Assembly: GCA_021325025.1 (NCBI GenBank)
Contig: JAJPHZ010000034.1
Coordinates: 36,275 to 100,274 of the forward strand
Direction: 5' to 3'
Source: Pseudomonadota bacterium
GTDB taxonomy: Bacteria; Desulfobacterota; Binatia; Binatales; Binataceae
Length of the DNA stretch: 64,000 nt
The position numbers were made by a program, and so were the translations under genes. Shown here in pieces: positions 1 to 8,380 of the stretch (positions within the stretch are counted from its first letter, which is position 1; each line of letters begins with the position of its first letter). A model generated the notes under the pieces. It did no database searches. It was given only the letters and a program-made list of their open reading frames with translations, and was not told the DNA's origin.

Positions 1-363
1 CCGGCCGCCCTGGTGTTGGTGGCGGCCAGCGTGGTGTTTGCGATGGCATGCTTCGCGCTGGTCGTCGCGGCGTTGACACGCACGCGCGAGCAGATCATCC
101 CGGTCGGCTTGAGCGTGGTGTTTCTGCTGGCCGCAGTGGGTGGGCTGTGGTGGCCTTTTTACGATCAGCCCAAATGGATGCAATTTATCGGGCAGGGGGC
201 GATGACGACCTGGGCGATTTTCGCGATCCAGGACGTAATTCTGCGCGACGAGTCGGCCATCGAGCTCCTCCCCAAGGTCCTCTTCCTTTTCGCCTACGGG
301 ATCGTCTCGTTCGCTATCGGCCTGAGCCTGTTCCGTTATGGAAGCCGCCGTGAGGTTTCATGA
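1..363 (+). CDS. ABC-2 type transporter permease, C-terminal part (5' end outside window)
   Basis: The reading frame is open from base 1, so the start lies upstream. The visible 120 residues hold three hydrophobic segments separated by the pattern GGLWWPF...PKWMQ...TTWAI...DVILR, typical of the last helices of ABC-2 family permeases, which form the membrane channel of ABC exporters. The protein ends in a short charged tail. Its stop codon overlaps the mlaA start (ATGA at 360-363), so the two are probably translated together. The ATPase partner is not in the window. Family assignment is by motif pattern; the substrate cannot be read. Confidence 0.7.
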   Translation, partial: PAALVLVAASVVFAMACFALVVAALTRTREQIIPVGLSVVFLLAAVGGLWWPFYDQPKWMQFIGQGAMTTWAIFAIQDVILRDESAIELLPKVLFLFAYGIVSFAIGLSLFRYGSRREVS

Positions 364-1337
364 AGCCCACAAGACGCGGGTATAACGTGACGTCATGCGC
401 AGATGCCACGTTGTTCTACCGGGTTGCATGCCTGGCTTTGGCACTCGGCGGCATTGCCTGGGCCGGTTGCGGGCTGAACGCGAACGATCAGCGCGCTTCA
501 CTTGGCGCGCGTTCACACCTCGGGACCTCCGCGCCCGGGGCATCCGAGTGCGCGGCGCTGCAAGATGCGCCGGAGAGTGCCGATTACGACCCGTGGGAGC
601 CATTCAACGAAAAAACTTTCTGGTTCAATTATCAAGTATTTGACCGTTACCTGATGAAACCGGCTGCGACGGTATGGCACGACGCGATCCCCGAGCCCGC
701 GCGCCGGGGACTTTCCAACGCCTTCTACAATGTCGGCGCGCCGGGCCGGCTGGTTAACAACCTCCTCCAGGCCCGGTTCGAAGGTGCCGGATGGGAAACG
801 GCGGACTTGCTGATCAACACCACCATCGGAGTCGGCGGACTCATCGATGTTGCCTCCCGGCTGGGCATGCGCAAAAGCGACGCCGACGCCGGACAAACCC
901 TGGGCACCTACGGGTTTGGGCCGGGCCCCTATCTGGTGCTCCCGCTGCTGCCGCCGCTGACGGTGCGAGACGGAATCGGATATGGCATCGATGGCCTGTT
1001 GGATCCGCTCTATTACTTTGTTCCGCTGATCCCCAACGTAGCGATGTCGGCGGCCAAGGCGCTCAACGATCGCGCTGCCAACCTGCAACTGTTCCAGGAT
1101 GTAGAGGAAACCTCGCTCGATCTCTATGCCGCGGTACGCAACGGCTATCTGCAGCGGCGGGCGCGCAGCATCGCACGAGCCATAGCCGAGCGCGATGGCG
1201 ACACAGACGCGGATGCGATTTTCCTCAGCGCGGCCGCGCAAGCCCCTGGCATATGTGCAGATGCCCGGTTGCCCGCAAGTACGCAGCACTTCTCCGCTCC
1301 CGGCTTCCAGAGCCCATCCCCGCAAGTCAACCGATAG
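360..1337 (+). CDS. mlaA: MlaA/VacJ family outer-membrane lipoprotein
   Basis: This 325-residue protein has an N-terminal hydrophobic segment ending in a lipobox (AWAGC, Cys about residue 37), so it is probably a lipoprotein. The MlaA domain starts at DPWEPFNEKTFWFN (about residue 77) and continues with LVNNLLQARFEGAG, TTIGVGGLIDVAS, QTLGTYGFGPGPYLVLP and GLLDPLYY. In known systems MlaA sits in the outer membrane and removes misplaced phospholipids from the outer leaflet, handing them to MlaC and MlaFEDB. No mlaC or mlaFEDB gene is visible; the overlapping upstream gene is an ABC-2 permease instead. The start is fixed by the ATGA overlap. The C-terminal 60 residues are low-complexity and not conserved. 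Confidence 0.9.
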   Translation: MKPTRRGYNVTSCADATLFYRVACLALALGGIAWAGCGLNANDQRASLGARSHLGTSAPGASECAALQDAPESADYDPWEPFNEKTFWFNYQVFDRYLMKPAATVWHDAIPEPARRGLSNAFYNVGAPGRLVNNLLQARFEGAGWETADLLINTTIGVGGLIDVASRLGMRKSDADAGQTLGTYGFGPGPYLVLPLLPPLTVRDGIGYGIDGLLDPLYYFVPLIPNVAMSAAKALNDRAANLQLFQDVEETSLDLYAAVRNGYLQRRARSIARAIAERDGDTDADAIFLSAAAQAPGICADARLPASTQHFSAPGFQSPSPQVNR

Positions 1338-1468
1338 ACACGACCGGGTGTCGTCACCCCGCGCTCTATCCGGCGACTCCGGCGTTGTCCAGCGGTCCCG
1401 GCATGTGCAACATTGCCGTCGAACCTCGGCGCACGCGGGCTGTCGGCCCGCAAGGAGCCACGCAGGCT

Positions 1469-2683
1469 ATGAGCAAGACAAAGCTCGATTACAAGTTCGT
1501 CTCGGGAGACGGTCACGTGACCGAGCCCGTCAATCTATGGACCGAGCGGATGGAGCGCCGCTTTCGCGACCGCGCGCCACGCGCAGTCGCAGGCAAGGAC
1601 CTGCCGCTGCTCAAGGCTTACGCCGGAGTTCCGATGTCCGCCGACGCGCAGACCAGCGATTTTTTCGTGATCGACGGCCTGGTGCCGGTGGACTTCATCG
1701 ATACCATCGCCACGATGGCCAATGAGAAGGCCGCCGGCACGCCGATTACGGGGCGCCATCACAATCGCGCCTCCGAGGCGCGCGTGGGCGCGACCGACCC
1801 CCACGCCCGGCTTGCCGACCAGGACCTCGACAACCTGCGCGCCGAGGTGATCTATCCCAACTACGCGATGTACATGTTCGGCGCGCCCGACCTCGACTAT
1901 CGGCGCGAGTGCTTGCGCGTTTACAATGACTGGCTGGCCGAGTATTGCGCAGTGGCCCCCAATCGCCTGGTGGGCGTGGCGCCTTTGCCGCTGGGCGGTC
2001 CCATTCAGTGGGCCGTGGCCGAGGCGTATCGCGCGGCCAGGCTGGGGCTTAGGTCGGTGCTGCTCCCGGCGGACACTCCCGACCGGCCATGGAGCGACCC
2101 CTATTACGTCCCGCTGTGGGAAGCGCTGTCGGACCTCGATTTGCCCATTGGCTTTCACAATTCGGCAACCGAGCAGTTCCTGCGTCAGTCTCCGCTCGAC
2201 CATCCCGACCGCCAGACAATCAAGGGCCTTGCCCTTCAGTTGGGTTCCTACAACATCGTCGATATCAAGATCGGCGGACAGATGCGCAGTCTGACCGGTC
2301 TGATCGGCTCGGCCGTGCCGGCGCGCTTTCCCAAGCTGCGCTTCGTGATTGCCGAAGGCGGCATCGGCTGGGTTCCCTCCGTGATCAGGCTGATGGACCA
2401 TTGGTGGGAGGATCACCATCACTGGCTGGAACCGAAACTGGAGGAACCGCCGAGCTTTTATTATCGGCGTCAGTTCTGGAACACGTTCGAAGACGATCGC
2501 GCCGGACTGCTCAGCCGCGAACTGCTCAACATCGATCATCTCATGTGGGGTTCGGACTATCCGCACACCGAGGGTACGTTCCCCAATTCGAAGCAACGCG
2601 TGAGCAAGGATTTTGCCGGAGTACCGGCGGGCGTCGCGCGCAAAATTCTGGTCGACAACGCGGCGCATCTGTATGGAATCTAA
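1469..2683 (+). CDS. Amidohydrolase family 2 metal-dependent hydrolase
   Basis: The 404-residue protein opens with VSGDGHVTEP, the metal-ligand strand-1 motif of the amidohydrolase-2 (ACMSD-like) TIM barrel, and carries the late motif WGSDYPHTEGTFP, which supplies another ligand Asp. These enzymes decarboxylate or hydrolyse aromatic or cyclic carboxylates. The ATG is preceded by AAGGAG at 1452-1457; the open frame extends far upstream in the mlaA shadow frame but without family similarity. A GMC oxidoreductase follows 18 bp later, so the two probably form an operon. A second member of the family lies at 59966-61111. Substrate unknown. Confidence 0.85.
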   Translation: MSKTKLDYKFVSGDGHVTEPVNLWTERMERRFRDRAPRAVAGKDLPLLKAYAGVPMSADAQTSDFFVIDGLVPVDFIDTIATMANEKAAGTPITGRHHNRASEARVGATDPHARLADQDLDNLRAEVIYPNYAMYMFGAPDLDYRRECLRVYNDWLAEYCAVAPNRLVGVAPLPLGGPIQWAVAEAYRAARLGLRSVLLPADTPDRPWSDPYYVPLWEALSDLDLPIGFHNSATEQFLRQSPLDHPDRQTIKGLALQLGSYNIVDIKIGGQMRSLTGLIGSAVPARFPKLRFVIAEGGIGWVPSVIRLMDHWWEDHHHWLEPKLEEPPSFYYRRQFWNTFEDDRAGLLSRELLNIDHLMWGSDYPHTEGTFPNSKQRVSKDFAGVPAGVARKILVDNAAHLYGI

Positions 2684-2701
2684 AGAACTTCAGGCAAGAG
2701 G

Positions 2702-4255
2702 GTGAAGTACGATCACATCATAGTAGGAGCCGGAGCGGCCGGGGCGATTGTCGCCGGCCGTCTGAGCGAAGATAGTGGACGGTCAGTGCTGCTGCTTGAG
2801 GCAGGCCCTGATTATCCCGACCTGGACTCGATGCCCGACGTAGTGCGGGTCGGATACACGGGCTACGCGCCCGCGTACGATAACTGGATGGACCAACGGC
2901 ACATCCGGCGCTGGACCGCCAAGGCCACGGCCAACACTGAGACCGTCCCGTTCGTGGGCAAGGTGGCGGGCGGCGGCAGCGCGGTGAACGGCGCGATGTT
3001 CGTCCGCGGCGTCCCGGAGGATTACGACGCCTGGGCTGCAGCCGGAAACGATTTGTGGGGTTTCGACCACTGCCTGCGTTATTTTCGCAAGCTGGAAAAC
3101 GACCTTGACTTCGGCGCCACCGATTATCACGGCGGTGCCGGACCCATAAAGGCCGTGCGTCCAAAGCCTGCGCAATGGCTGCCCGATCAGAAGGCCTTTT
3201 ACGACGCCTGCCGCGCGGCAGGATTTGCCGACTGCCCCGACCACAACCTGCCCCACTCGGCCGGCGTCGGTCCGATGGCATTCAACAACCCCGGCGGCGT
3301 GCGCTGCAGCACCGCGATCGGCTACCTCAACCCCGCCCGCCATCGCCTCAACCTCACCATCCGCGCCAATTGCACCGTCAGGCGCATCCTTTTCGACGGC
3401 AAAAAGGCGCTCGGCCTTGAGGTCGACAGCAGCGGCGAGCGCTTCACCGTGCAGGGCGAGGAGATCATCCTGAGCGCGGGCGCCGCAATGACGCCTCAGT
3501 TGCTGATGCTCTCCGGCGTAGGCCCGGCGGATCACCTGCGCAGCTTTGGCATCGCGGTGGTTCACGACCTGCCGGGAGTCGGCGCCAACCTGCGCGATCA
3601 TCCCTACAGCTACGTCAACCTGCGCACCAAAAAAGGCTATCCTCTTAATCCGCGCGGACCTTGGATTCAGATCGCGCTGCGCTACACCGCCGCCGGCTCG
3701 CCCCATCGCAACGACATCCAGATGATGATGACCTCGGTGACCCATCAGTTCAGCACCGACGGCCAGGTCGTCCCGATCGGCATTTCCATCGGACCGGCGT
3801 TGTATCTGTCGATGAACTGCGGCGAACTGCGCCTTCAGTCCGCCGATCCCGACGTGCAGCCCGCGATCGACTACCGCTATTTCGAAGACGAGTTCGATCG
3901 GCGCCGCATGCGCGAGGCGCTTAGACTGGCGGTAAAACTCAGCGAACACGAAAGCTTCAAGGGCATCGTCGAGGAACGAATCGCGCCGACCGACGCGGAG
4001 CTGGCCGACGATCGGGCGCTGGACGACTACATTGTGCGCAGTGCCGGCACCTGCCAGCACATTTCGGGAACCTGCAAGATGGGGTCGGCCGGCGATTCGA
4101 TGGCGGTGGTCGATCAGCTCGGCCGCGTGCACGGGGTGCGCAACCTCAGGGTCGCCGACGCCTCGATCATGCCGCATTGCCCGCGCGCCAATACCAATCT
4201 CACTACGATGATGATCGGCGAGCGTATCGCGGATTTGATTCGGCACGGCGGCTGA
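2702..4255 (+). CDS. GMC family FAD-dependent oxidoreductase (choline dehydrogenase-like)
   Basis: The 517-residue protein starts with the dinucleotide-binding motif IIVGAGAAGAIVAGRLSE and shows the GMC signatures GGGSAVNGAMFVRG (about residue 97) and ILSAGAAMTPQLLMLSGVGP. The C-terminal catalytic region contains CQHISGTCKMG and RANTNLTTMMIGER, with the expected His and Asn. GMC enzymes oxidise alcohols, often long-chain or cyclic. The start is GTG (MKYDHI), matching the start of its paralog at 15991-17535. It lies 18 bp after the amidohydrolase and is probably cotranscribed. No signal peptide, so likely cytoplasmic. Confidence 0.9.
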   Translation: MKYDHIIVGAGAAGAIVAGRLSEDSGRSVLLLEAGPDYPDLDSMPDVVRVGYTGYAPAYDNWMDQRHIRRWTAKATANTETVPFVGKVAGGGSAVNGAMFVRGVPEDYDAWAAAGNDLWGFDHCLRYFRKLENDLDFGATDYHGGAGPIKAVRPKPAQWLPDQKAFYDACRAAGFADCPDHNLPHSAGVGPMAFNNPGGVRCSTAIGYLNPARHRLNLTIRANCTVRRILFDGKKALGLEVDSSGERFTVQGEEIILSAGAAMTPQLLMLSGVGPADHLRSFGIAVVHDLPGVGANLRDHPYSYVNLRTKKGYPLNPRGPWIQIALRYTAAGSPHRNDIQMMMTSVTHQFSTDGQVVPIGISIGPALYLSMNCGELRLQSADPDVQPAIDYRYFEDEFDRRRMREALRLAVKLSEHESFKGIVEERIAPTDAELADDRALDDYIVRSAGTCQHISGTCKMGSAGDSMAVVDQLGRVHGVRNLRVADASIMPHCPRANTNLTTMMIGERIADLIRHGG

Positions 4256-4295
4256 TGAGCATCCGTTAACCCCACCGAAATCTACAAAATGTAAG

Positions 4296-4327
4296 ACGGG
4301 CGGGTTCCCGCCGAGGAGCCCGCCCGT
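4296..4327. terminator. Hairpin between convergent genes
   Basis: ACGGGCGGG at 4296-4304 pairs with CCCGCCCGT at 4319-4327 around a 14-nt loop. It lies between the GMC gene ending at 4255 (+) and the Spy-like gene ending at 4394 (-). There is no clear T-run on either side, so it may act in both directions or only protect 3' ends. Confidence 0.5.
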
Positions 4328-4393
4328 AACTGCCATATCCAAAGCCGACCGCCGCAGCCGCGTCAGACCGGGTCGCTGCGCGGCGCGGGCGCT

Positions 4394-4933
4394 TTACTCA
4401 ACGCTCTGAGGGCCACCCTGAGCGTCGCCGGGAATCTCGGCGGCCGCGGCGTCGCCGGCCGCGCTGCGCGCCTGTTTGAAGTATTCACGCGCCTGCTCCC
4501 GGGTGCTCTTGTGCAGCGCCGCCAGATTCTTGTACAGGCCCTCTGCCGCGCTCAGTTGTTTGGCATTGAGCAACCCGCACACCCTGACCGCCGCCGCGTC
4601 CTCGTCCTGGAGCAGCTTCAGCTTGGCCGCCGACAGGCTGTTCTGCAGCGAACCCAGGTTATCCTTCTTCTCCAGAATGCCCAAGGTCAGAGCTTCTCTG
4701 GCGCTCTGCACGTTTTGATGGTCGGTCATCAGGTTGCCCTTGACATCGGCGAAAATGGATTTGAGATCGGCGCGCTGATCGGGGGTCATCACGGCGATGC
4801 AGGCGCGGGCCGCCGCCGATCCATGATGGCGGCCGCCGGGACCAAATCCGCCATGCGCATAGGCTGCTTCTGCCAACAGTGCCGCACCGCCCGCCACTGC
4901 GGCGGCGATTGACAAGACATACTTCGGTTTCAT
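4394..4933 (-). CDS. Spy/CpxP-like (LTXXQ) periplasmic protein
   Basis: The 179-residue protein has a clear Sec signal peptide (MKPKYVLSIAAAVAGGAALL, cleavage probably after AEAAYA) followed by a Gly/His-rich stretch. The helical mature part contains LTXXQ-like elements (MTPDQ, LNAKQ) and two cysteines (about residues 44 and 118). Proteins of this fold are periplasmic chaperones or metal/envelope-stress sensors. The ATG at 4933 was chosen over an in-frame start 12 codons upstream because AAAGGAG sits just ahead of it and the signal peptide begins there. A related protein is at 5632-6123. Confidence 0.75.
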   Translation of the reverse strand: MKPKYVLSIAAAVAGGAALLAEAAYAHGGFGPGGRHHGSAAARACIAVMTPDQRADLKSIFADVKGNLMTDHQNVQSAREALTLGILEKKDNLGSLQNSLSAAKLKLLQDEDAAAVRVCGLLNAKQLSAAEGLYKNLAALHKSTREQAREYFKQARSAAGDAAAAEIPGDAQGGPQSVE

Positions 4934-5631
4934 TCTCTCACTCCTTTTTCTGTCCGGACCGCCTTGCACAGCGGCTCACATGGGAAAGACGGTATCGAGC
5001 GCGCGCGGTTGACTTCGAATTCTGCAGAGCTGTCTATTTGGATCCAATCAGGAAAAGCGGCCGGAAATATACAATCAACTTTGAAGCGAAAATAATCGCC
5101 ACGCCGGAATTCAGGAGCGCTTCTCCTGAACCCTCTGGGTACACAAAAAGGGAGTAGGCACAGAAATCTCCGGGATGGTGCTGCCGGCTGTGACTGTTGG
5201 GCGCAGACGAGGCGCATCGCCCAGATAAGAGACCTAACCCCCGGCCCCTTCCCGACACGGGAAGGGGTGGCAGAGAAAGCTTGCCCTTCTCATTTTCCAG
5301 GAGAGGAACATCAACATCCGCGTCGGCTTGCATTGCGATACCGACAAACCGACGTTCCCCTTATGTCATGGGGAGGGTTTGAGTGGCTTGGACGTAGAAT
5401 TTACTCTCACTTTGAGGTTACGCGTTGCCAGCAGTGTCATTCCGAATCACCAGTGAGTAGTCTCAACGGCGCTTCGAAGGCGGCCGAAGCCATTAGTCAC
5501 TCCAACCGGTGGTTGCCAGGCACGTGTCATCGTTGAAGCTCCTTACCGGCCACAGAATGGGCGCCTCGGCGGCGCCAGAGCGCCGGTGATGCAAGCGAGT
5601 TGGCGGCGAAGCGTAGTCAAAGAATTTAGCG
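4934..5631. other. Intergenic region, about 700 bp, no supported gene
   Basis: This stretch is more AT-rich than its surroundings and separates two minus-strand Spy-like genes. Short ORFs here lack ribosome sites and family similarity; one of them merely translates a palindromic repeat (5232-5267). It must hold the promoter of the 4394-4933 gene, but no convincing -35/-10 pair was found. Confidence 0.5.
5232..5267. repeat. Dispersed palindromic repeat, copy 1
   Basis: ACCTAACCCCCGGCC at 5232-5246 leads into a stem with arms CCCCTTCCC (5245-5253) and GGGAAGGGG (5259-5267) around a 5-nt loop. The same leading sequence recurs at 52275 and a shorter form (CCTAACCC) at 21531, each with its own hairpin. 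Confidence 0.6.
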
Positions 5632-6123
5632 CTACTCGTCGCCGCCGGGCGGCTCGGGCTTGTCCCCCTGCATCTGGCGGATCAATGCGGCTTCCTGACG
5701 ATGCAGGTCTTCGAGCCTGGCATGGAATGCGGCGGCATCCTTGAGTTGCTTGGGGGTCATAAGTTTACGCGCGGCAAGCGCAATCGCGACGCGCTCGTCG
5801 ATCATGGCCGCCTGCGCAGCCTTGAGCTGGGCGACCTCCCGGCTTACGTCCACGGACGGATCGGTGGAGAGCAGTTTATCAATCAGCGCCTCGCGTGCAT
5901 TATGCAGGTTCTGGCGCAGCGACTGTAGCTTGGCGCGATCGGCCTTGACCATCGACAAAAACGCCAGCTTCTGTTCGGGGCTGAGCACGGCCTCAAAAGG
6001 CATCATGGCGAGCCGTTCGCGGGCGCGGCCGTCAGGTCCGTCGTGGAAAGCGGGTGCCGCGGCGGCGAATATGCCCAGCGCGGCCAGAGCGAGCACGGTT
6101 GCGAAAAGAAATTTTCTGAGCAT
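5632..6123 (-). CDS. Spy/CpxP-like periplasmic protein, third gene of an ECF sigma operon
   Basis: The 163-residue protein has a signal peptide (MLRKFLFATVLALAALGIFA, then AAAPAFHDG) and a long helical mature part with two LTXXQ-type boxes (LSPEQKLAF, MTPKQLKDA). It lies 18 bp downstream of the anti-sigma gene on the same strand. The order sigma, anti-sigma, Spy-like protein resembles metal-sensing modules such as CnrYXH, in which the CnrX protein is a periplasmic sensor of this fold. A sensor or stress-chaperone role is therefore inferred. The short His/Asp stretch after the signal peptide could bind metal, but this is untested. Confidence 0.75.
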   Translation of the reverse strand: MLRKFLFATVLALAALGIFAAAAPAFHDGPDGRARERLAMMPFEAVLSPEQKLAFLSMVKADRAKLQSLRQNLHNAREALIDKLLSTDPSVDVSREVAQLKAAQAAMIDERVAIALAARKLMTPKQLKDAAAFHARLEDLHRQEAALIRQMQGDKPEPPGGDE

Positions 6124-6141
6124 AGGTTTAAGGACCCCCCC

Positions 6142-6594
6142 TTACTGGCATCCGGGCCCCAGCGGATCGCTCATGTCGGAGCACGAGTCGCCGCCGAATT
6201 CGTCTTGCACGTATGCAGCATAGATCGCCGAGGCCGGTTCAAGGGCTGAAACCTGGATCGCCGCGGTGGACCGCACCGGGGCATGGCGCGCCACCGACAC
6301 GCCAACCGGCAGCTCCACGAGCGACGCCCCGCGCAGCGACCATCCACCTGCAAACGCCGCGATCGCCGCCGCAGCGGAAATGGCCAGGCGCCATCGCGAG
6401 AAACTCCATCCATGCACACCACGGCGGCGCGGCAGAGCGGCCTCCAGCGCCTGCGTGATCAGGTTCAGGTCAGACTCCAGCGCCTTCAGGCGCCCGGCGC
6501 ACGCCAGACAGCTCCTCAGATGTGCCAGCTCATCGCTGGCACCCTCACCCGTATAACATTGCAGCAAGGACTGCTCGGATAGACATCGATTCAT
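6142..6594 (-). CDS. Zinc-binding-type anti-sigma factor, single membrane span
   Basis: The 150-residue protein contains the ZAS motif H-x3-C-x2-C (HLRSCLAC, about residues 25-32), the hallmark of anti-sigma factors that bind ECF sigma factors in the cytoplasm. One membrane span follows (LAISAAAAIAAFAGGW, about residues 72-87), then a periplasmic tail ending in a Cys pair (DSCSDMSDPLGPGC). The ATG overlaps the sigma stop (ATGA at 6591-6594), the usual coupled arrangement. It should hold the neighbouring sigma factor inactive until a periplasmic signal arrives, possibly sensed with the Spy-like protein encoded next. Confidence 0.85.
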   Translation of the reverse strand: MNRCLSEQSLLQCYTGEGASDELAHLRSCLACAGRLKALESDLNLITQALEAALPRRRGVHGWSFSRWRLAISAAAAIAAFAGGWSLRGASLVELPVGVSVARHAPVRSTAAIQVSALEPASAIYAAYVQDEFGGDSCSDMSDPLGPGCQ

Positions 6595-7121
6595 AGTTCT
6601 TTGCCGATTCCTTTGCGCAGCTCGCGCACCGCGCGGAACAGATGCTGTTTGACGCTGCCCTGGCTCAGACCCAGCTGCGCGGCGACCTCCTCGGTCGACC
6701 ACCCCTCGAAATGGCGCAGCGCGAAGATCTCGCGCTGACGTGCGGAAAGCCTGCCGAACTTTTCCCACACCATCCGCTGCGTCTCCCGCTGCAGCGCGCT
6801 CTCCTCAGCGCTGTGATGGCTGTGAGCCTTGAACTCATCGAATTCTTCAGTGCGCCCCCGCCATCGCCGCCACCAACTGGAGCGCAGGCGGTCGCGGCAG
6901 GCATTGACCGCGACCGTAGCCAGCCACTTGTTCCAGGCCTCCGGCCGCCCTCCGGAGCGGTAGAAACGAAAGGCCTTCAGAAAGATCTCCTGGGCCACTT
7001 CCTCGGCCTCATCGGCGTCCGCCAGTATCAGGCGGCACAGCCGCAGCACCCGCGCCCGATGCTCCGCGTAGAGGTCGCGAAAGTCGTCGTGCTCCAGCGG
7101 CAAAACGTCCACCTTGCCCAT
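6591..7121 (-). CDS. ECF (sigma-70 family, extracytoplasmic function) sigma factor
   Basis: The 176-residue protein has region 2 (FRDLYAEHRARVLRLCRLI through DEAEEVAQEIFLKAFRF) and region 4 (LSARQREIFALRHFEGWS, then the helix-turn-helix VAAQLGLSQGSVKQHLFRAV), with no region 1 or 3, as expected for an ECF factor. It directs RNA polymerase to its own regulon, normally including its own operon. It is the first gene of a three-gene operon with an anti-sigma factor and a Spy-like protein. I looked for a GGAAC-type autoregulated promoter upstream of 7121 but found no correctly spaced pair. Confidence 0.9.
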   Translation of the reverse strand: MGKVDVLPLEHDDFRDLYAEHRARVLRLCRLILADADEAEEVAQEIFLKAFRFYRSGGRPEAWNKWLATVAVNACRDRLRSSWWRRWRGRTEEFDEFKAHSHHSAEESALQRETQRMVWEKFGRLSARQREIFALRHFEGWSTEEVAAQLGLSQGSVKQHLFRAVRELRKGIGKEL

Positions 7122-7215
7122 CTGGTTTATTAGACGATGACAGCGCCATTCCCGTTGACGCCGGGCGATTGGCTAAATTTTCTCGATCCCTTCGCCCCTT
7201 TCGTAACGCTGGGCG

Positions 7216-7983
7216 TCAGGGCGTGGTATCAACGCCCCCCGACACCTCGATTACCGCTCCTGTGATGTAGGACGACGCGTCGGAGGCGAGGAAGATGCAT
7301 GGGTAGGCGATTTCCTGCGGTGTGCCCAGGCGCTTGAGCGCACGCGTCGCCGCCATCCGGTGCTTGGTTTCCTCGTCAAGCAGCAACTCCCAGGCGGGCG
7401 TCTCGATCGGACCCAGAACCAGACAGTTGACACGGATACCGTAGCGTGCCCATTCCGCCGACTGGGTCCTGGTCAGGTTGTTGACGCCGGCCTTGGCAGC
7501 CGCATACGGGGGATAGATGGCAAAGCCGGTCAGCGACGCTTCGCTGCTGATATTGATGATCGAGCCGGGGCTTTTCTGTGCGATGAATTGGCGGGCCGCC
7601 GCGCGCGAACAGAAGAACACACCGTCCAGATTGACCGCGACAATCGCCCGCCAGGCGTTTGGAGAAAGCTCCAACGAAGGGATCTTCAGGCTCGCGCCAT
7701 GGTTGTTGATGATCACGTCGAGGCGCCCGAAATGGCGCACCGCCGCGGCGACCATCTCGTCGACCGCCGCCGCGTCGCGCACGTCGCACACCTGGTACTC
7801 GCACACCCCGCCCTCGGCGCGGACCTGGTCGCGCACCATGGCCAGGTTTTCGGCCTTGCGGCTGGCAATCAGCACTCGAGCGCCGGCGCGGGCGAACTCG
7901 CGCGCAATTCCGGCGCCGACCCCGGTCCCGCCCCCCGTGATGATCGCAACCTTACCTTCGACACTGAACTTAGCGGAATTCAT
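7216..7983 (-). CDS. Short-chain dehydrogenase/reductase (SDR)
   Basis: The 255-residue protein has the classical SDR features: cofactor motif TGGGTGVGAG near residue 16, NNHGA in the middle, SSEA for the catalytic Ser and YPPYAAAKAG for the Tyr-x3-Lys pair. It ends in a typical C-terminus (SSYITGAVIEVSGGVD). The Arg after the second strand (ASRKAEN) hints at NADP preference. The ATG at 7983 has AAAGGA ahead of it. It probably oxidises or reduces a hydroxy/keto group in the surrounding catabolic set; the substrate is not readable. Confidence 0.9.
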   Translation of the reverse strand: MNSAKFSVEGKVAIITGGGTGVGAGIAREFARAGARVLIASRKAENLAMVRDQVRAEGGVCEYQVCDVRDAAAVDEMVAAAVRHFGRLDVIINNHGASLKIPSLELSPNAWRAIVAVNLDGVFFCSRAAARQFIAQKSPGSIINISSEASLTGFAIYPPYAAAKAGVNNLTRTQSAEWARYGIRVNCLVLGPIETPAWELLLDEETKHRMAATRALKRLGTPQEIAYPCIFLASDASSYITGAVIEVSGGVDTTP

Positions 7984-8094
7984 CGCTTGCTTCCTTTCGA
8001 GCATCTCACGGCTGGCAAAGCGCGGCGGGAGAGCCAAGAATCGTCAATACTTAACCGCTGGCGGCGGTTGGCGCCAGCTATCGAGGAGCTTCCG

Positions 8095-8343
8095 GTGGCG
8101 GATAGTATCGACCCGGTGACGGGCAAGGTGGTCCTCAATTTGATTACGCGCACTCACGTCAGCAGGCTGGTGCTGCAATCACTGCTGACCGTGCTGATCC
8201 GGAGCAACCCGCAGCTTGCAGACAGGGTCGTACAGGACCTGGAGCGGCGGCGCGAGGCGGCGGTGGAAGCGCAACTGCGGGAATACATCGAGCTGGCGAT
8301 CGGGGAGGTGACGGATGCGGGGGCGGCGGCGCGGGCCAAGTAG
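8095..8343 (+). CDS. Small protein of unknown function (82 aa)
   Basis: The GTG start at 8095 has a strong AGGAG at 8084-8088 with 6-nt spacing, and the frame closes at TAG 8341-8343. The product is helical and charged (RVVQDLERRREAAVEAQLRE) with an N-terminal Pro/Gly turn and no signal peptide or membrane span. It is read divergently from the SDR at 7216-7983. The stop codon lies inside a long palindrome (8328-8372), so the last residues are encoded by its left arm. I recognise no family. Confidence 0.55.
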   Translation: MADSIDPVTGKVVLNLITRTHVSRLVLQSLLTVLIRSNPQLADRVVQDLERRREAAVEAQLREYIELAIGEVTDAGAAARAK

Positions 8344-8372
8344 GCGGCGACGCCGCCTACTTGGCCCGCGCC
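8328..8372. terminator. 45-bp perfect palindrome, first of a tandem pair
   Basis: Bases 8328-8349 are the exact reverse complement of 8351-8372, with a single central base at 8350 (22-nt arms). It covers the stop codon of the small gene at 8095-8343. RNA from either strand would fold into a very stable hairpin. There is no T-run, so it may act as a factor-independent block only through stem strength, or as a cruciform. Confidence 0.7.
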
Positions 8373-8380
8373 CAGGGAAA

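Noticed and set aside
791..1468. Upstream extension of the amidohydrolase frame
   Set aside because: It overlaps mlaA in another frame, has no similarity, and a good ribosome site and ATG lie at 1452-1471.
5034..5536. Short ORFs in the 4.9-5.6 kb gap
   Set aside because: They translate the palindromic repeat and lack start signals or similarity.
7122..7200. ECF-type promoter (GGAAT with TCTAA) upstream of the sigma gene
   Set aside because: The two elements are about 13 bp apart, shorter than the usual 16-17 bp spacing.
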